Assembly (NCBI GenBank): GCA_002070185.1
Contig: MWCT01000001.1
Span: 455,110 to 519,109, forward strand
Source: a candidate division BRC1 bacterium ADurb.Bin183
GTDB taxonomy: Bacteria > Sumerlaeota > Sumerlaeia > MWCT01
DNA length: 64,000 nt
Direction: 5' to 3'
Shown: one piece after another, positions 45,929-54,625 of the stretch
Layout: the number at the start of each line of letters is the position of its first letter
How positions within the stretch are numbered: position 1 is the first letter of the stretch
The notes under the pieces: model-generated
Databases searched by the model: none
Seen by the model: the letters and a program-made list of their open reading frames with translations, nothing else
Told to the model about the DNA's origin: nothing
Made by a program: the position numbers and the translations under genes

Positions 45929-46962
45929 CTATGGCTCCAATCCAGAATATAACCCATTTCGGGTTTGCCTTTTAAAATATCATCATAAGCCGTTTGGAAT
46001 TTTCCAATGGGGTAGATGTGGGAAAGCAGCGGCTCCACTTGCAATTTCCCTGCGCCGATTAAACGCAGCGATTCCGCCGCATTGCGCCCCTCCGTCCAGC
46101 GAATATATTGCATCGGATAATCGCGCCCATCTTTTTCATAGGAAAGGTCGTAGCGCCCCGGACCCGCCGCGCGCGAGATAGTAACCTCCGCCTCCTTCAT
46201 GAAAAAATCTTCCCGCGGGATTTGGATATCCAGAGTTCCCACAATCACGATGCGTCCGCCCGGGCGCACCAACTTGACAGCCTGCGCCATCGGTCTTGCG
46301 GAAGAAGCGCCCATGCAGAGCAAAACCGCATCCGCGCCAATCGCCGCATCAAAACGATTCAGAGCCTTTTCAGCATCATCGGGCGAAGAGCAAACAAAAT
46401 CGCCTTCCGCCGGCGCGCATTTTTTGAACGTTTCCAGACGCGACCGTTCATAATCGCAAAGAACAACGCGGCACCCCGATAGCATCGCCAGCTGTGCGCA
46501 GAGGTTGCCGATTATGCCCGCTCCCGAAATCAGGCAGATTTCCCCCAGACTTACTTGCCCCTTGCGGAAACCGTGCATGGCAATCGCAGCAATACCCATA
46601 AACGCGCCCCATTCGCTCGGCACACCTTCCGGCAGGGGATATAACAGTTTCTCCGGCACAACAACATATTCGCTATGCGTCACATAAGGCGCGCCATAAA
46701 ACGCAACGCGCGCGCCTTTTTGGGCAGATACCTTCCCCATTGTTTTTTCAACAATCCCCGCGCCAAGATAGCCCAATCGGATATTATTCTTTTTCAGAAA
46801 GGCGGCGCTTTTCCCTTTGCAGGATTGGATGATGCCTTTTTCCGTTCCTGCGCTGATAAGGCTGTGCGTCATACGGCATAAGGCGGAGCGGGGGAAGAGT
46901 TCCGGCATGGGCGCCTCGCGCATCGCAACGCCGCCCTTGCCATTTGGCGCGATGGTTTTCAT
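45925..46962 (-). CDS. Zinc-type alcohol/polyol dehydrogenase family protein
   Basis: 345 residues from the ATG at 46962, which has a strong AAGGAGG; the frame is open 18 codons upstream inside the neighbouring gene. The MDR fold is shown by LGYLGAGIVEKTMGK, GVPSEWGAFMGIAAIAMHGF and the nucleotide-binding CLISGAGIIGNLCAQLA. The structural-zinc cysteines and the classical catalytic zinc pattern are not evident. This resembles bacterial Bi-domain-oxidoreductase or BchC-like members. It likely oxidises a sugar alcohol or sugar acid with NAD(P). It sits 4 bases downstream of the DapA-like gene. Confidence 0.82.
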   Translation of the reverse strand: MKTIAPNGKGGVAMREAPMPELFPRSALCRMTHSLISAGTEKGIIQSCKGKSAAFLKKNNIRLGYLGAGIVEKTMGKVSAQKGARVAFYGAPYVTHSEYVVVPEKLLYPLPEGVPSEWGAFMGIAAIAMHGFRKGQVSLGEICLISGAGIIGNLCAQLAMLSGCRVVLCDYERSRLETFKKCAPAEGDFVCSSPDDAEKALNRFDAAIGADAVLLCMGASSARPMAQAVKLVRPGGRIVIVGTLDIQIPREDFFMKEAEVTISRAAGPGRYDLSYEKDGRDYPMQYIRWTEGRNAAESLRLIGAGKLQVEPLLSHIYPIGKFQTAYDDILKGKPEMGYILDWSHR

Positions 46963-46966
46963 GCTT

Positions 46967-48046
46967 TCAATCCTCCTTGAGCCATTCATCAAGATGAGAG
47001 CGGACAAAGCCGTCATCCGTCAGCCACGGATAATCGCGCGCGACGAGGTCGAGCTCCGCCGCCTGCCCCGCTGATAAAACCTCGCGCGGATTCAGGCAGC
47101 GTGCGGAGCGCAGCAAACCTTGGCGCCGCAACACCTCATTAATACCCGCGATACACCCGGCAAATTGATGGACGGCGTCAAAGACCGCCGCGTTCGCATC
47201 CGTCAGCGCCGCGCCGCGCGAAATCATCTCAAAGGGAACACTGGAACCCGATTCAATAATGGTGTGAATTTCATTCAGAAGCGTTACCGCTGTTTTAGTC
47301 CAGACGCTCCATTGCCCCAATAGTCCGCCTTTGATGCGAATCGTCTTTGAGCCCTCAGACGTATTGACGCAAAACGGCGTTAAAAGATCCATGATAATAT
47401 TGTCATCGTTGCCGGTATAAAGGGCAATCTCTTCCTCGCGTCCCGAATCGGCAAGGGCGCGCACAACATCGAGCGTTTGATAACGGTTAAAGGGCGCAAT
47501 CTTGATTCCGACAACGTTTTCGATGGAGCAAAAACGCCGCCAAAATGAGCTCGGAAGAAAGCGTCCGCCCACAGCCGGTTGAAGATAAAAACCGACAAGC
47601 GGTATGATTTTGCTGATAGCAAAGCAATGGGCGAAAAGCTCTTCCTCCGATGCGTCTTTCAAAGCCCCAAGACTCAACAGCCCAGCATCGTAACCGAGCG
47701 CGGAGGCAAGACGCGCCTCATCTTCCGCCTGCGCCGTCTTTCCGCAAACACCCGCAATCTTGATGATGGGTCGGGCGTGCTTTTGCGAAAGGGCATCAAT
47801 CTCCGCAGCCGCAAGTTCGAGCAACGGTTTGAAAAGACCGATTGCAGGGGCGCGAATTTCAAATTGTGTTGTATGAACGCCCACGGCGATGCCGCCCGCC
47901 CCCGCCTCAGCATAATAACGATATAACGCCCTTTGATGACGCGGAGCGAATCTTCCGTTTTCATCAAGCGACAGCGGCGAGGCAGGGATTGCTACGCCTT
48001 TTTTGAGAAGAGCCGAAACCTGCGGCGACGGCATGGGCGCGCTCAT
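46967..48046 (-). CDS. DapA-family (DHDPS/NAL-like) aldolase
   Basis: 359 residues of the class I aldolase superfamily that includes dihydrodipicolinate synthase, N-acetylneuraminate lyase and keto-deoxy-sugar aldolases. The barrel start SPLSLDENGRF and the strand VVGIKIAPFNRYQT, with the likely Schiff-base lysine in GIKIA, are visible. The chain is longer than DapA (about 295). A lysine-pathway role is unlikely given the neighbours; a 2-keto-3-deoxy-sugar acid is a better substrate guess. It lies between the epimerase gene and the dehydrogenase gene with gaps of 2 and 4 bases. Confidence 0.82.
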   Translation of the reverse strand: MSAPMPSPQVSALLKKGVAIPASPLSLDENGRFAPRHQRALYRYYAEAGAGGIAVGVHTTQFEIRAPAIGLFKPLLELAAAEIDALSQKHARPIIKIAGVCGKTAQAEDEARLASALGYDAGLLSLGALKDASEEELFAHCFAISKIIPLVGFYLQPAVGGRFLPSSFWRRFCSIENVVGIKIAPFNRYQTLDVVRALADSGREEEIALYTGNDDNIIMDLLTPFCVNTSEGSKTIRIKGGLLGQWSVWTKTAVTLLNEIHTIIESGSSVPFEMISRGAALTDANAAVFDAVHQFAGCIAGINEVLRRQGLLRSARCLNPREVLSAGQAAELDLVARDYPWLTDDGFVRSHLDEWLKED

Positions 48047-48048
48047 AA

Positions 48049-49113
48049 TTAACCACCTCCCTTTTTTTTCTCATCCAAAAACTGACCGTCTGTCACCTCA
48101 AAATGAGTCGGCTTATCATAAAGGACACCGCCCCGCTGAATCCAATCAGCCGTCCAACGCATGATGTCAACCATGGGAACGCGCGTTGCGCCGAAGAGTT
48201 TAATGGAATGCGCGGCGTTGGAAATATATCCTTTTCGTAAATCTGTGCCTTTAAAGCGAACCTTTTTTTCGAATGCGTCAGAAAAATATAAAGCAAAGCC
48301 CTCCAAAGCCAGCGTGTCTGCGCCGGTAACATTCAAATGAAAAGCGGGAACAGATGTGTGTTCAAGACAGAGGAGGGCGCGGTTCACCGCATCGCCCTGC
48401 CAGATGAAATTGAATGCGCCAACAGAGCGCTCCAGAGGCTCTTCCGCCCATATTTTTCGGGCAATATCCGTCAGCACGCCATAACGCAATTCAACGGCGT
48501 AGTTGAGCCTAAAAAGAAGTATGGGAGTGTTGCAGCGTTCCGAATAATATTCAAAAACGCGTTCCCGTCCCAGACATGAGTTGGCATATTCGCCCACCGG
48601 CATGGGAACATCCGTTTCAACGCTCCCTCCTGATTCAGGCGAGACAAGGGCATAAACACATCCAGTTGAAAAAGCCACAATCCGCGATTTGCAAAACGTT
48701 CGGCAGACAATTTCAGGCACAATCACATTAATCATCCAAGTCAATGGCTCGCTGCCCACAGTCCCGAACTTGCGCCCCGCCATGAAAATGACATTCTCCG
48801 CGCGGGGAAGAGCCGCGGCTTGAGCTGGGTCAAGAAGATCGCAGACAATCGTCTCCGCTCCTGCCTTTTTGATTTTTTCCTCCGCACCTTTTTCGTGAAA
48901 AAGATCAACGGCTATAATGCGTTTTTCGACTCCCGCCTCCTGACACGCCCGCACCGCCGTCGCCGCAAGCGACGGACCCATCTTGCCCCCAGCGCCGAGA
49001 ATTATAATATCGCCCTTCAGCCGTTTCATCATTTCGACCGTTTCCGAGTAAGGCGTTGATAAAAAATCATCCAGCTGTTCTTCAGTATGAAAATAGTCGG
49101 GAAAGTGAAACAT
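48049..49113 (-). CDS. NAD-dependent epimerase/dehydratase family protein
   Basis: 354 residues with a Rossmann fold (IIILGAGGKMGPSLAA near 36-51). Short-chain features include FMAGRKFG, a strand ending IVAFSTGCVY and a Tyr in PVGEYANSCLGRE that stands where YxxxK is usual but lacks the lysine, so catalysis may differ. It heads the set epimerase-aldolase-dehydrogenase-lyase with spacings of 2, 4 and an overlap of 4 bases. In that setting it may act on a uronate or sugar lactone released by the lyase. Confidence 0.82.
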   Translation of the reverse strand: MFHFPDYFHTEEQLDDFLSTPYSETVEMMKRLKGDIIILGAGGKMGPSLAATAVRACQEAGVEKRIIAVDLFHEKGAEEKIKKAGAETIVCDLLDPAQAAALPRAENVIFMAGRKFGTVGSEPLTWMINVIVPEIVCRTFCKSRIVAFSTGCVYALVSPESGGSVETDVPMPVGEYANSCLGRERVFEYYSERCNTPILLFRLNYAVELRYGVLTDIARKIWAEEPLERSVGAFNFIWQGDAVNRALLCLEHTSVPAFHLNVTGADTLALEGFALYFSDAFEKKVRFKGTDLRKGYISNAAHSIKLFGATRVPMVDIMRWTADWIQRGGVLYDKPTHFEVTDGQFLDEKKKGGG

Positions 49114-49127
49114 TGAGACGCTCCCTT

Positions 49128-50888
49128 TTATTGAATATTGATTATAAAAGGCAAAATCGCAAGCGAACGTTCTTTGTGGGCAAGATATATCAGAGATTGA
49201 ATCTGAGAAAAAAGAAACGGAGTCAAAGGCAAAAACGCCGACATCCCCATCGGCGATGGGTTATAATTCCCAAACGTTCCGCCAGTCATGAGCTCCTGAA
49301 TGAATTCCAGAAAACCCATCTGGCGAGGGAACATCTCCAGTTCAACCTGACTCTGCGACGGAATGCCCGCCAGTCTTTTCGCCTCCGAGACCGCCTCGTC
49401 AATGCCGCCCAGTTTATCCACCAGACCATTTTCAAGGGCTTGGCGTCCCGTCCAGACGCGCCCCTCGGCGACTGATGCCATCCGCTCGCTTCCCACGCCG
49501 CGCATGGCGGCGACTTTTGATGTGAACTCGTCATAATGCGCGAGAGAAATTCTCTGCATCGCCGCCCGCTCTTCTTCTGAAAAATGCGAAAGCGGAGAAA
49601 AGATGCCGCTCATTTTGCCGCGGGAAATAACCTCCGCCTTCACCCCGGTCTTTTCCATCAACTTTTGCAGCACCACCTTCATGCTGATGACGCCGATAGA
49701 ACCGGTGAGCGTCCCCGGCTCGGCAATGATGCGGTTTGCCGCCATGGCGATGTAATATCCCCCCGATACGGCGACATCCGAAAGCGATGCAATGACGGGC
49801 TTTTTTTTCGACGCCTTGCGCAGGGCGCGCCATATCTGATCCGCCGCAGCCATCGAACCTCCCGGACTTTCGATTCTGATGATAATCGCACCGATGGTTT
49901 GCTCCTCGGCGCATTCGCGAATGTCCGCGCAAATGTCTTCCGACGCAATGATGTTCTCGCGGAACGGATAATCCCTGCGCCCGCCCGGCAGGATGTTGCC
50001 GGTGGCGAGGATGTAAGCGATTTTGGGTTTGCCGCTTTTAATGGCGGTTTTATTTGACTGCGGAAAAAGGAGGGTGAAAAAATTGAAATCAGGCATCGCG
50101 GGTTTTTCTCTCCCATATTCTTTATCCACCAAAAGATAACGCGTCATGCCGCTTTCAATCTGTGCGTGGAGTTCATCCTCATAAAGAAACCCGTCCGCCA
50201 GCCCTCGAATCGCCGCCTCCCGCGCCGTGAAAGGGCCCTCATCAATGAGCCGCCGAACGGTGTCCGTTGTCAGCCCGCGCTCCTCGACAATGATGGAGAT
50301 GAATTGCGATTCCGCATCGTCAAGGAGCGATGTGAACATCTCGCGCGCGGCATCGCTCATGGTCGCGCTGATAAAAGGTTCTGCGAAATTCTTAAACCGC
50401 CCGATAGGGATGCAGTCCACCTCAATTCCGATTTTGTCAAGCAGGTCTTTCCAATAATAAACCTCAAGACGCAGCCCGGTCATCATCAGGACGGACGCCG
50501 GTTGCAGATAAACCTTGTCGCAGGCGCAGGCGATGAGATAAGAAGGCATGAACGACCCGTCAATCAAGGCGAATGTAGGTTTGCCTTCGGAGCGAAATGC
50601 ATGAATGGCGCGGCGCAGCTGCTGCATTTTAGCCCAGCCGATATCGAGCCGGGAAATTTTCAGAATCAAACCGCCCACCGCAGGGTCAAATCGCGCCTTG
50701 TCCAGAATATCCAGATACTGTTTGATGGTGAATGAGGAGGGGTAAATAAAATTATAAAGGGCGTGTTTTTCGCTGACCAGACCGCCGATTTCGATTTCCA
50801 CAAATTTATTAGGCGCGGCTGCAGCTGCGGCGGCAGCGATGGCAAACATCAACAAGACGATTGTAAATAAATAAAAAGTTTTATTCAT
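49128..50888 (-). CDS. sppA: Signal peptide peptidase SppA, 67-kDa type
   Basis: 586 residues from the ATG at 50888, which has GAGGA at good distance; a Met 9 bases earlier is less well placed. An N-terminal helix with an alanine run anchors the protein. Two tandem ClpP-like domains follow. The N-terminal one has IPIGRFKNFAEPFI with the general-base lysine, and the C-terminal one has RIESPGGSMAAAD and LSDVAVSGGYYIAMA with the nucleophile serine. SppA degrades cleaved signal peptides in the inner membrane. The next gene starts only 15 bases upstream. Confidence 0.94.
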   Translation of the reverse strand: MNKTFYLFTIVLLMFAIAAAAAAAAPNKFVEIEIGGLVSEKHALYNFIYPSSFTIKQYLDILDKARFDPAVGGLILKISRLDIGWAKMQQLRRAIHAFRSEGKPTFALIDGSFMPSYLIACACDKVYLQPASVLMMTGLRLEVYYWKDLLDKIGIEVDCIPIGRFKNFAEPFISATMSDAAREMFTSLLDDAESQFISIIVEERGLTTDTVRRLIDEGPFTAREAAIRGLADGFLYEDELHAQIESGMTRYLLVDKEYGREKPAMPDFNFFTLLFPQSNKTAIKSGKPKIAYILATGNILPGGRRDYPFRENIIASEDICADIRECAEEQTIGAIIIRIESPGGSMAAADQIWRALRKASKKKPVIASLSDVAVSGGYYIAMAANRIIAEPGTLTGSIGVISMKVVLQKLMEKTGVKAEVISRGKMSGIFSPLSHFSEEERAAMQRISLAHYDEFTSKVAAMRGVGSERMASVAEGRVWTGRQALENGLVDKLGGIDEAVSEAKRLAGIPSQSQVELEMFPRQMGFLEFIQELMTGGTFGNYNPSPMGMSAFLPLTPFLFSQIQSLIYLAHKERSLAILPFIINIQ

Positions 50889-50903
50889 GAAATTCATTCC
50901 TCG

Positions 50904-52427
50904 TCAGCGATTTTTGCGTTGGTTAATCAAGACGGGCGCCATGATGCATAGGGCAGGCTCCCCAACGCCGCTCGCCGCAGGTTCATCTTTTATCTTCCAT
51001 TCAACGCAAACGGTTTTATTTTCATAACCTTCAAGAGGAACAATAACGGGCGGTTTGCGTTCGCCGCTTTTTTTGGATGTCTCGAATTTGAATGTTTTTG
51101 TCTGCGAGGTTGTTTCATCAGTCACAAGAACTTCAAGAGTAGCGCTATCCTTTTTGGAATACCAAGGCGAAACCGGCTGAAGAACAAGGCTGGGATTTTC
51201 CCCCAGTTTTAGATGGCGATATGCGAGCCTCGCCCCAAAGTGCATCACAAGCGATGGGGCGTCGCCATGCGGAACCCACAAACGCCCGGTTGTCGCCTTG
51301 CCGGAGACCTCCGCCTTATCGAATCCCGCATAAAAATTGAAAAACCCCTGCGACTCCAGCGCCTTTTTCAACTCCGCATAAATTTCCCGCGCCTTGATAT
51401 ACTGTCCCGCCGCATCCGGATGTTCGTCATAAAGCCCGCCCGTCAAAAAGAGAGAGGGGAGATTCCCCATCTCCCTTTGATAAATGGGAAGGAGGTCAAT
51501 CGCGGGAACTTTTTCCTCATTTAAAAGCGCAATCAGACGGTCTTGAAAATCGCGCGCGCCGAAATAATCCATCACAGGGTAGCCCCAGCGATGAAGCTGA
51601 TACTGATGAGGGGTGATAGCCGCCACAAGCGGGACGCTCTCCGCCCGCACCGCGCCGATGAATTTTTTTAACTCCGTCTCATAAGGCTCCCATGCCTCCG
51701 GATGTTTTGAAGGACGCATTGCCACTTCCATCATATCCGTCCGATTGGGAGGAAAATAGCGTCCCGATTTAACCAAAATGGCAATCACAGCCGAACGCAG
51801 ACCTTGAAACAATCTCGACCGGAGCATCAGAGAGCGTATCGGCGTATAGGGAAATCGGGTCTTGCGAAATTCGCGCTGTGTGCGCCAGCCGGAGCGCATC
51901 CGCCATTCTTTTTCATTCACATCATTGTAAAAAATCTCCAACGCCACCGCATCAGGCTTGAGCGCGGCGCCCTTTTCCTTCCAATAGGCAAACTCGTCGT
52001 CAATCGTATAACCAATGGAGCCTGCGTTGAGGACGTCGAAAATGCCGGGGAAATCCTGCTCCAGCCAGTTGCGCAGATAGTCGGGCGCTGTGTAGCCCTC
52101 GTCAATCCCATGCCCCATCATGGACGAATCGCCGAGGCAAAGGATGCGGCAGGGGCGTTCGGTGCGGACTTTTCCCGCGCCGCGGAAACCTTGCTCATTG
52201 ACTACGATGTGATAGGATATGCCCATATAGGGATGATGCTGAATAATATCTTGGCGCGGCGTCAGGTCGCCCGGAACATTTTTATACACGGTCGGGTCAA
52301 GTTGAAACGCCCCCCATCCCATAATGCGAAAGATAATTTCGCACAAAATGATAAGGAACACCGCCGGCGCCGAGATAAAAATTATCAGCCGCATCTTACG
52401 TGATTTTTTAACAGGGCAGGGTTTCAT
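50904..52427 (-). CDS. Membrane-anchored SGNH/GDSL-like hydrolase
   Basis: 507 residues with an N-terminal helix (LIIFISAPAVFLIILCEIIFRI). The SGNH blocks are ILCLGDSSMMGHG (block I serine), NAGSIGYT (block II/III), IFYNDVNEK, and DEHPDAAGQ (block V, Asp and His). A C-terminal beta domain of about 120 residues follows. Proteins of this kind often deacetylate or acylate cell-surface polysaccharides. It precedes sppA on the same strand by 15 bases. The island boundary lies about 320 bases upstream of its start. Confidence 0.82.
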   Translation of the reverse strand: MKPCPVKKSRKMRLIIFISAPAVFLIILCEIIFRIMGWGAFQLDPTVYKNVPGDLTPRQDIIQHHPYMGISYHIVVNEQGFRGAGKVRTERPCRILCLGDSSMMGHGIDEGYTAPDYLRNWLEQDFPGIFDVLNAGSIGYTIDDEFAYWKEKGAALKPDAVALEIFYNDVNEKEWRMRSGWRTQREFRKTRFPYTPIRSLMLRSRLFQGLRSAVIAILVKSGRYFPPNRTDMMEVAMRPSKHPEAWEPYETELKKFIGAVRAESVPLVAAITPHQYQLHRWGYPVMDYFGARDFQDRLIALLNEEKVPAIDLLPIYQREMGNLPSLFLTGGLYDEHPDAAGQYIKAREIYAELKKALESQGFFNFYAGFDKAEVSGKATTGRLWVPHGDAPSLVMHFGARLAYRHLKLGENPSLVLQPVSPWYSKKDSATLEVLVTDETTSQTKTFKFETSKKSGERKPPVIVPLEGYENKTVCVEWKIKDEPAASGVGEPALCIMAPVLINQRKNR

Positions 52428-52750
52428 AAATCATCGCCCGTCAAAAGCAAAAAAACCGGCAAAACAAAATTGCAATAAGCGTAAGCGCCTTTTTTGCGCA
52501 TGAATCAAAATCACAATGTTTGACCCGACTCATCAAAATCAAATGAAAACTTACGATTCATATTGAGGCGTGTTGCTCTTTGCAGATACCTAATAAATAA
52601 CCCCGAATTTTCTGGTGCCATAAGTTGCGCCGTTATGCCTTTGGTTTGATGATGCTTTTTTTGGCAACCTTGTCCCATTATATGCGGGATGGAGCCGGAA
52701 AAAATTGCCCGCATCGCCAATTGTGGATGAAGTTTGGATTCCCGATCCGC

Positions 52751-52793
52751 AAAACCCCGCGGGCAAGTTGCGGGTTTTTTAACTGGCTTCCCG
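52751..52793 (-). repeat. Left copy of about 40-bp direct repeat (tRNA-Asn 3' flank type)
   Basis: Begins AAAACCCCGCGGGCAAGT and ends TTTTTAACTGGCT on the plus strand, with only three mismatches to 56873-56915. Read on the minus strand it is AGCCA followed by a hairpin terminator, which is what lies behind tRNA-Asn at the right copy. The two copies bracket the excisionase remnant, cassette array and GIY-YIG gene, suggesting insertion-site duplication. Confidence 0.8.
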
Positions 52794-52871
52794 TGTGTAA
52801 CCCTTTTCATAAATGTGAGGCAATTCGAATCTGAAAGTAGGGGGTTGACATGACCGCAACGCTTGAACTAT

Positions 52872-52901
52872 GTTACTCAACGTTACTTGATGTTACTCGA
52901 T
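52872..52901 (+). repeat. Three 10-bp iterons GTTACTnnAn
   Basis: GTTACT recurs at 52872, 52882 and 52892, exactly 10 bases apart, each followed by CAAC, TGAT or CGAT. Helical phasing directly before an excisionase-type gene is what arm-type or Xis binding sites look like. Confidence 0.7.
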
Positions 52902-52932
52902 ATCCGATTGAACGTTTTGGAAAGAGAGAGCG

Positions 52933-53106
52933 ATGGAAACCCAATGGCTGACAATTATTGAAGCTGCGCAATACCTGCGGATGGGTAAATCCACCGCTTA
53001 TAAACTGGTCCAGGAAGGCAAACTGCCGACGCACAAGGTCGGGCGGCAAGGGCGTCAAAAGTCCGGTGGACGATTTGTAGATGAGGAGCCAAGATGTCTT
53101 ATATAG
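52933..53106 (+). pseudogene. Broken excisionase-family HTH gene
   Basis: A 57-codon frame starts METQWLTIIEAAQYLRMG and runs through KSTAYKLVQEGKLPTHKVGRQ, the classic excisionase/MerR-type winged HTH. Relatives continue with a W-R-F and a short acidic helix. Here the frame instead reads GRQKSGGRFVDEE to a stop. In the next frame KSPVDDL appears, followed by a stop and then MRSQDVL, so a frameshift and a nonsense change have removed the wing's end. A GAAAGAGAG ribosome binding site precedes the ATG. It probably once served the element bounded by the 40-bp repeats. Confidence 0.78.
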
Positions 53107-53176
53107 AAACGATATATTCCCCCGTCTTCAGTGCAGAACGTGACCTGATCTTCTGTAAATGCAATTGCAGGCGGGG

Positions 53177-53238
53177 TGTTATACCGTGCTGTCGCGCCCC
53201 AAAGGTGTTATGAAGAAACTATATAAACATTGTTATGT
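53177..53238 (+). other. attI-like region at left end of cassette array
   Basis: TGTTAT occurs at 53177, 53206 and 53231, the last forming the left cassette boundary G/TTATGTGACAT. Integron attI sites carry direct TGTTAY-type integrase-binding repeats before the core GTT. No attC-like inverted structure precedes 53232. Resemblance is by eye only. Confidence 0.35.
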
Positions 53239-53253
53239 GACATAGGAGGCGTT

Positions 53254-54516
53254 ATGAGTGCGGATAAAGAACAAAGAACAATCGAGTGTCCAGAGTGTGG
53301 CGCCGAGATTGATGTTGACGCAATTCTTCGGCACCAGCTTGAAGAAGAACTGTCTAGCCAATACAAGGCTCAACTCGAAAAGGAGCAGAAGAAGTATGAC
53401 AAAAAAGCTGCCGAGTTAAGGAAAGAGCAAGCAGATCTTGAAGAACAGAAAAAGAAGTTGGAAGCGTCAATCAAGGCTGGCGTAAGTAAGCAGGTCAGCG
53501 CAGAGAGACAAAAGATTGAGGCTCAGCTGAGAAAGTCAATTTCTGAAGAGATGGCAGATGCAACGAAGTCCCTTCAGGACGAACTGGCGAAGAAGACGGA
53601 GCAGGTCAAGGAATTGAACAAGGCTCGCGCAGACGTTTCAAGACTAATTCGTGAAAAAGACGAACTAAAAAGCGAGATTGAATCTGAAGCTCAGAGGAAG
53701 CTCACCAAGGCCATTCAGGAGGAACGAGAGAAAATTCAAAAAGCTGCAGAAGATCGAGTTGAGCTTAAATTGATCGAGCAGAAGAAGTTGGTAGAGCAAT
53801 TGACAACGCAGTTGCGAGAGGCTCAAAGAAAGGCAGAACAGGGCTCTATGCAGGCGCAAGGCGAAGCGCAAGAAATTGCAATTGAAGAGTGGTTACGAGA
53901 GGAGTTTTCATTTGACACCATTGAAGAAATCAAGAAAGGGGTTCGTGGCGCCGACTGTATCCATCGAATTAATACGCCGAGGCGGCAAAATGTTGGCTCC
54001 GTTTACTACGAAAGCAAGCGAACAAAGGATTTCCAGTCAAACTGGATAACCAAATTCAAAGATGATATGCGTGAAAATGGAGCAACATTTGGCGTAATCG
54101 TAACGGAAGCAATGCCAAAAGACATGGATAGAATGGGGCAGAAAGACGGGGTTTGGATTTGTAGTTTTGAGGAATTCAAAGGGCTTTCCCGCGTACTTCG
54201 GGAATCGGTAATCCAAGTGAACAACGCCTTTTCCTTTCAGGAAAATAAAGGCGACAAGATGACAATGATCTATAAGTATGTAACCAGCACGGAATTTCGA
54301 CTGCAGATAGAGGCTATTGTTGATGGGTTCAGTCAATTGCAAACAAGCCTTGCCACTGAGAAGCGGCAGATGGAATCTCTTTGGAAAAAGCGTGAGAAGG
54401 AAATTGAACGTGTGCTGCAAAGCACCACACATATATACGGCTCCATTCGCGGGATCGCGGGCAATGCAGTTCAGGCTGTGGCTCAGCTCGAGTTTAAGGA
54501 AGATGAAAGTGAGTGA
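53254..54516 (+). CDS. DUF2130 coiled-coil nuclease-like protein (cassette 1)
   Basis: 420 residues from the ATG at 53254, which follows AGGAGG; an in-frame TTG 24 bases upstream lies at the cassette edge. The N-terminus has a zinc-ribbon CPECGAEI. Residues about 20-220 are a long charged coiled coil. The C-terminal DUF2130 domain shows GSVYYESKRTKDFQSNW, with an E-x-K pattern like PD-(D/E)xK nucleases, and GVIVTEAMPKDMDRM. The function is unknown, though nuclease or DNA-associated activity is plausible. The stop is only 4 bases before the attC site, normal for cassette genes. Confidence 0.85.
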   Translation: MSADKEQRTIECPECGAEIDVDAILRHQLEEELSSQYKAQLEKEQKKYDKKAAELRKEQADLEEQKKKLEASIKAGVSKQVSAERQKIEAQLRKSISEEMADATKSLQDELAKKTEQVKELNKARADVSRLIREKDELKSEIESEAQRKLTKAIQEEREKIQKAAEDRVELKLIEQKKLVEQLTTQLREAQRKAEQGSMQAQGEAQEIAIEEWLREEFSFDTIEEIKKGVRGADCIHRINTPRRQNVGSVYYESKRTKDFQSNWITKFKDDMRENGATFGVIVTEAMPKDMDRMGQKDGVWICSFEEFKGLSRVLRESVIQVNNAFSFQENKGDKMTMIYKYVTSTEFRLQIEAIVDGFSQLQTSLATEKRQMESLWKKREKEIERVLQSTTHIYGSIRGIAGNAVQAVAQLEFKEDESE

Positions 54517-54520
54517 TGTC

Positions 54521-54584
54521 ACATAACAATTCGCTGCAGGCGCGATGTTCCTGACGGGCCGCGGCCTGAGCTCAAACGTTAGGC
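54521..54584 (+). other. attC site 1
   Basis: A 64-base site from ACATAAC (R'') to GTTAGGC (R'). Between them lie CAATTCGCTGCAGGC and GCCTGAGCTCAAAC, the L''/L' arms, around a GC-rich loop. It terminates the DUF2130 cassette. Confidence 0.88.
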
Positions 54585-54625
54585 AGTGACCGAGCCTATT
54601 CACACCCGAAAGGAGTTTTTCTACA

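Larger units (their letters stand above)
52428..52932. other. Intergenic region at left edge of accessory island
   Basis: About 500 bases with no supported gene. It contains the left copy of the 40-bp direct repeat (52751-52793) and the three iterons (52872-52901). A 99-codon minus-strand frame at 52511-52810 runs across the repeat and shows no family features. Confidence 0.6.

Noticed and set aside
52511..52810. 99-codon minus-strand ORF
   Set aside because: It runs across the 40-bp direct repeat, has no family features, and the composition is unlike the genes around it.
53094..53212. 38-codon plus-strand ORF after the excisionase remnant
   Set aside because: No ribosome binding site and no recognisable motif; it ends inside the attI-like region.
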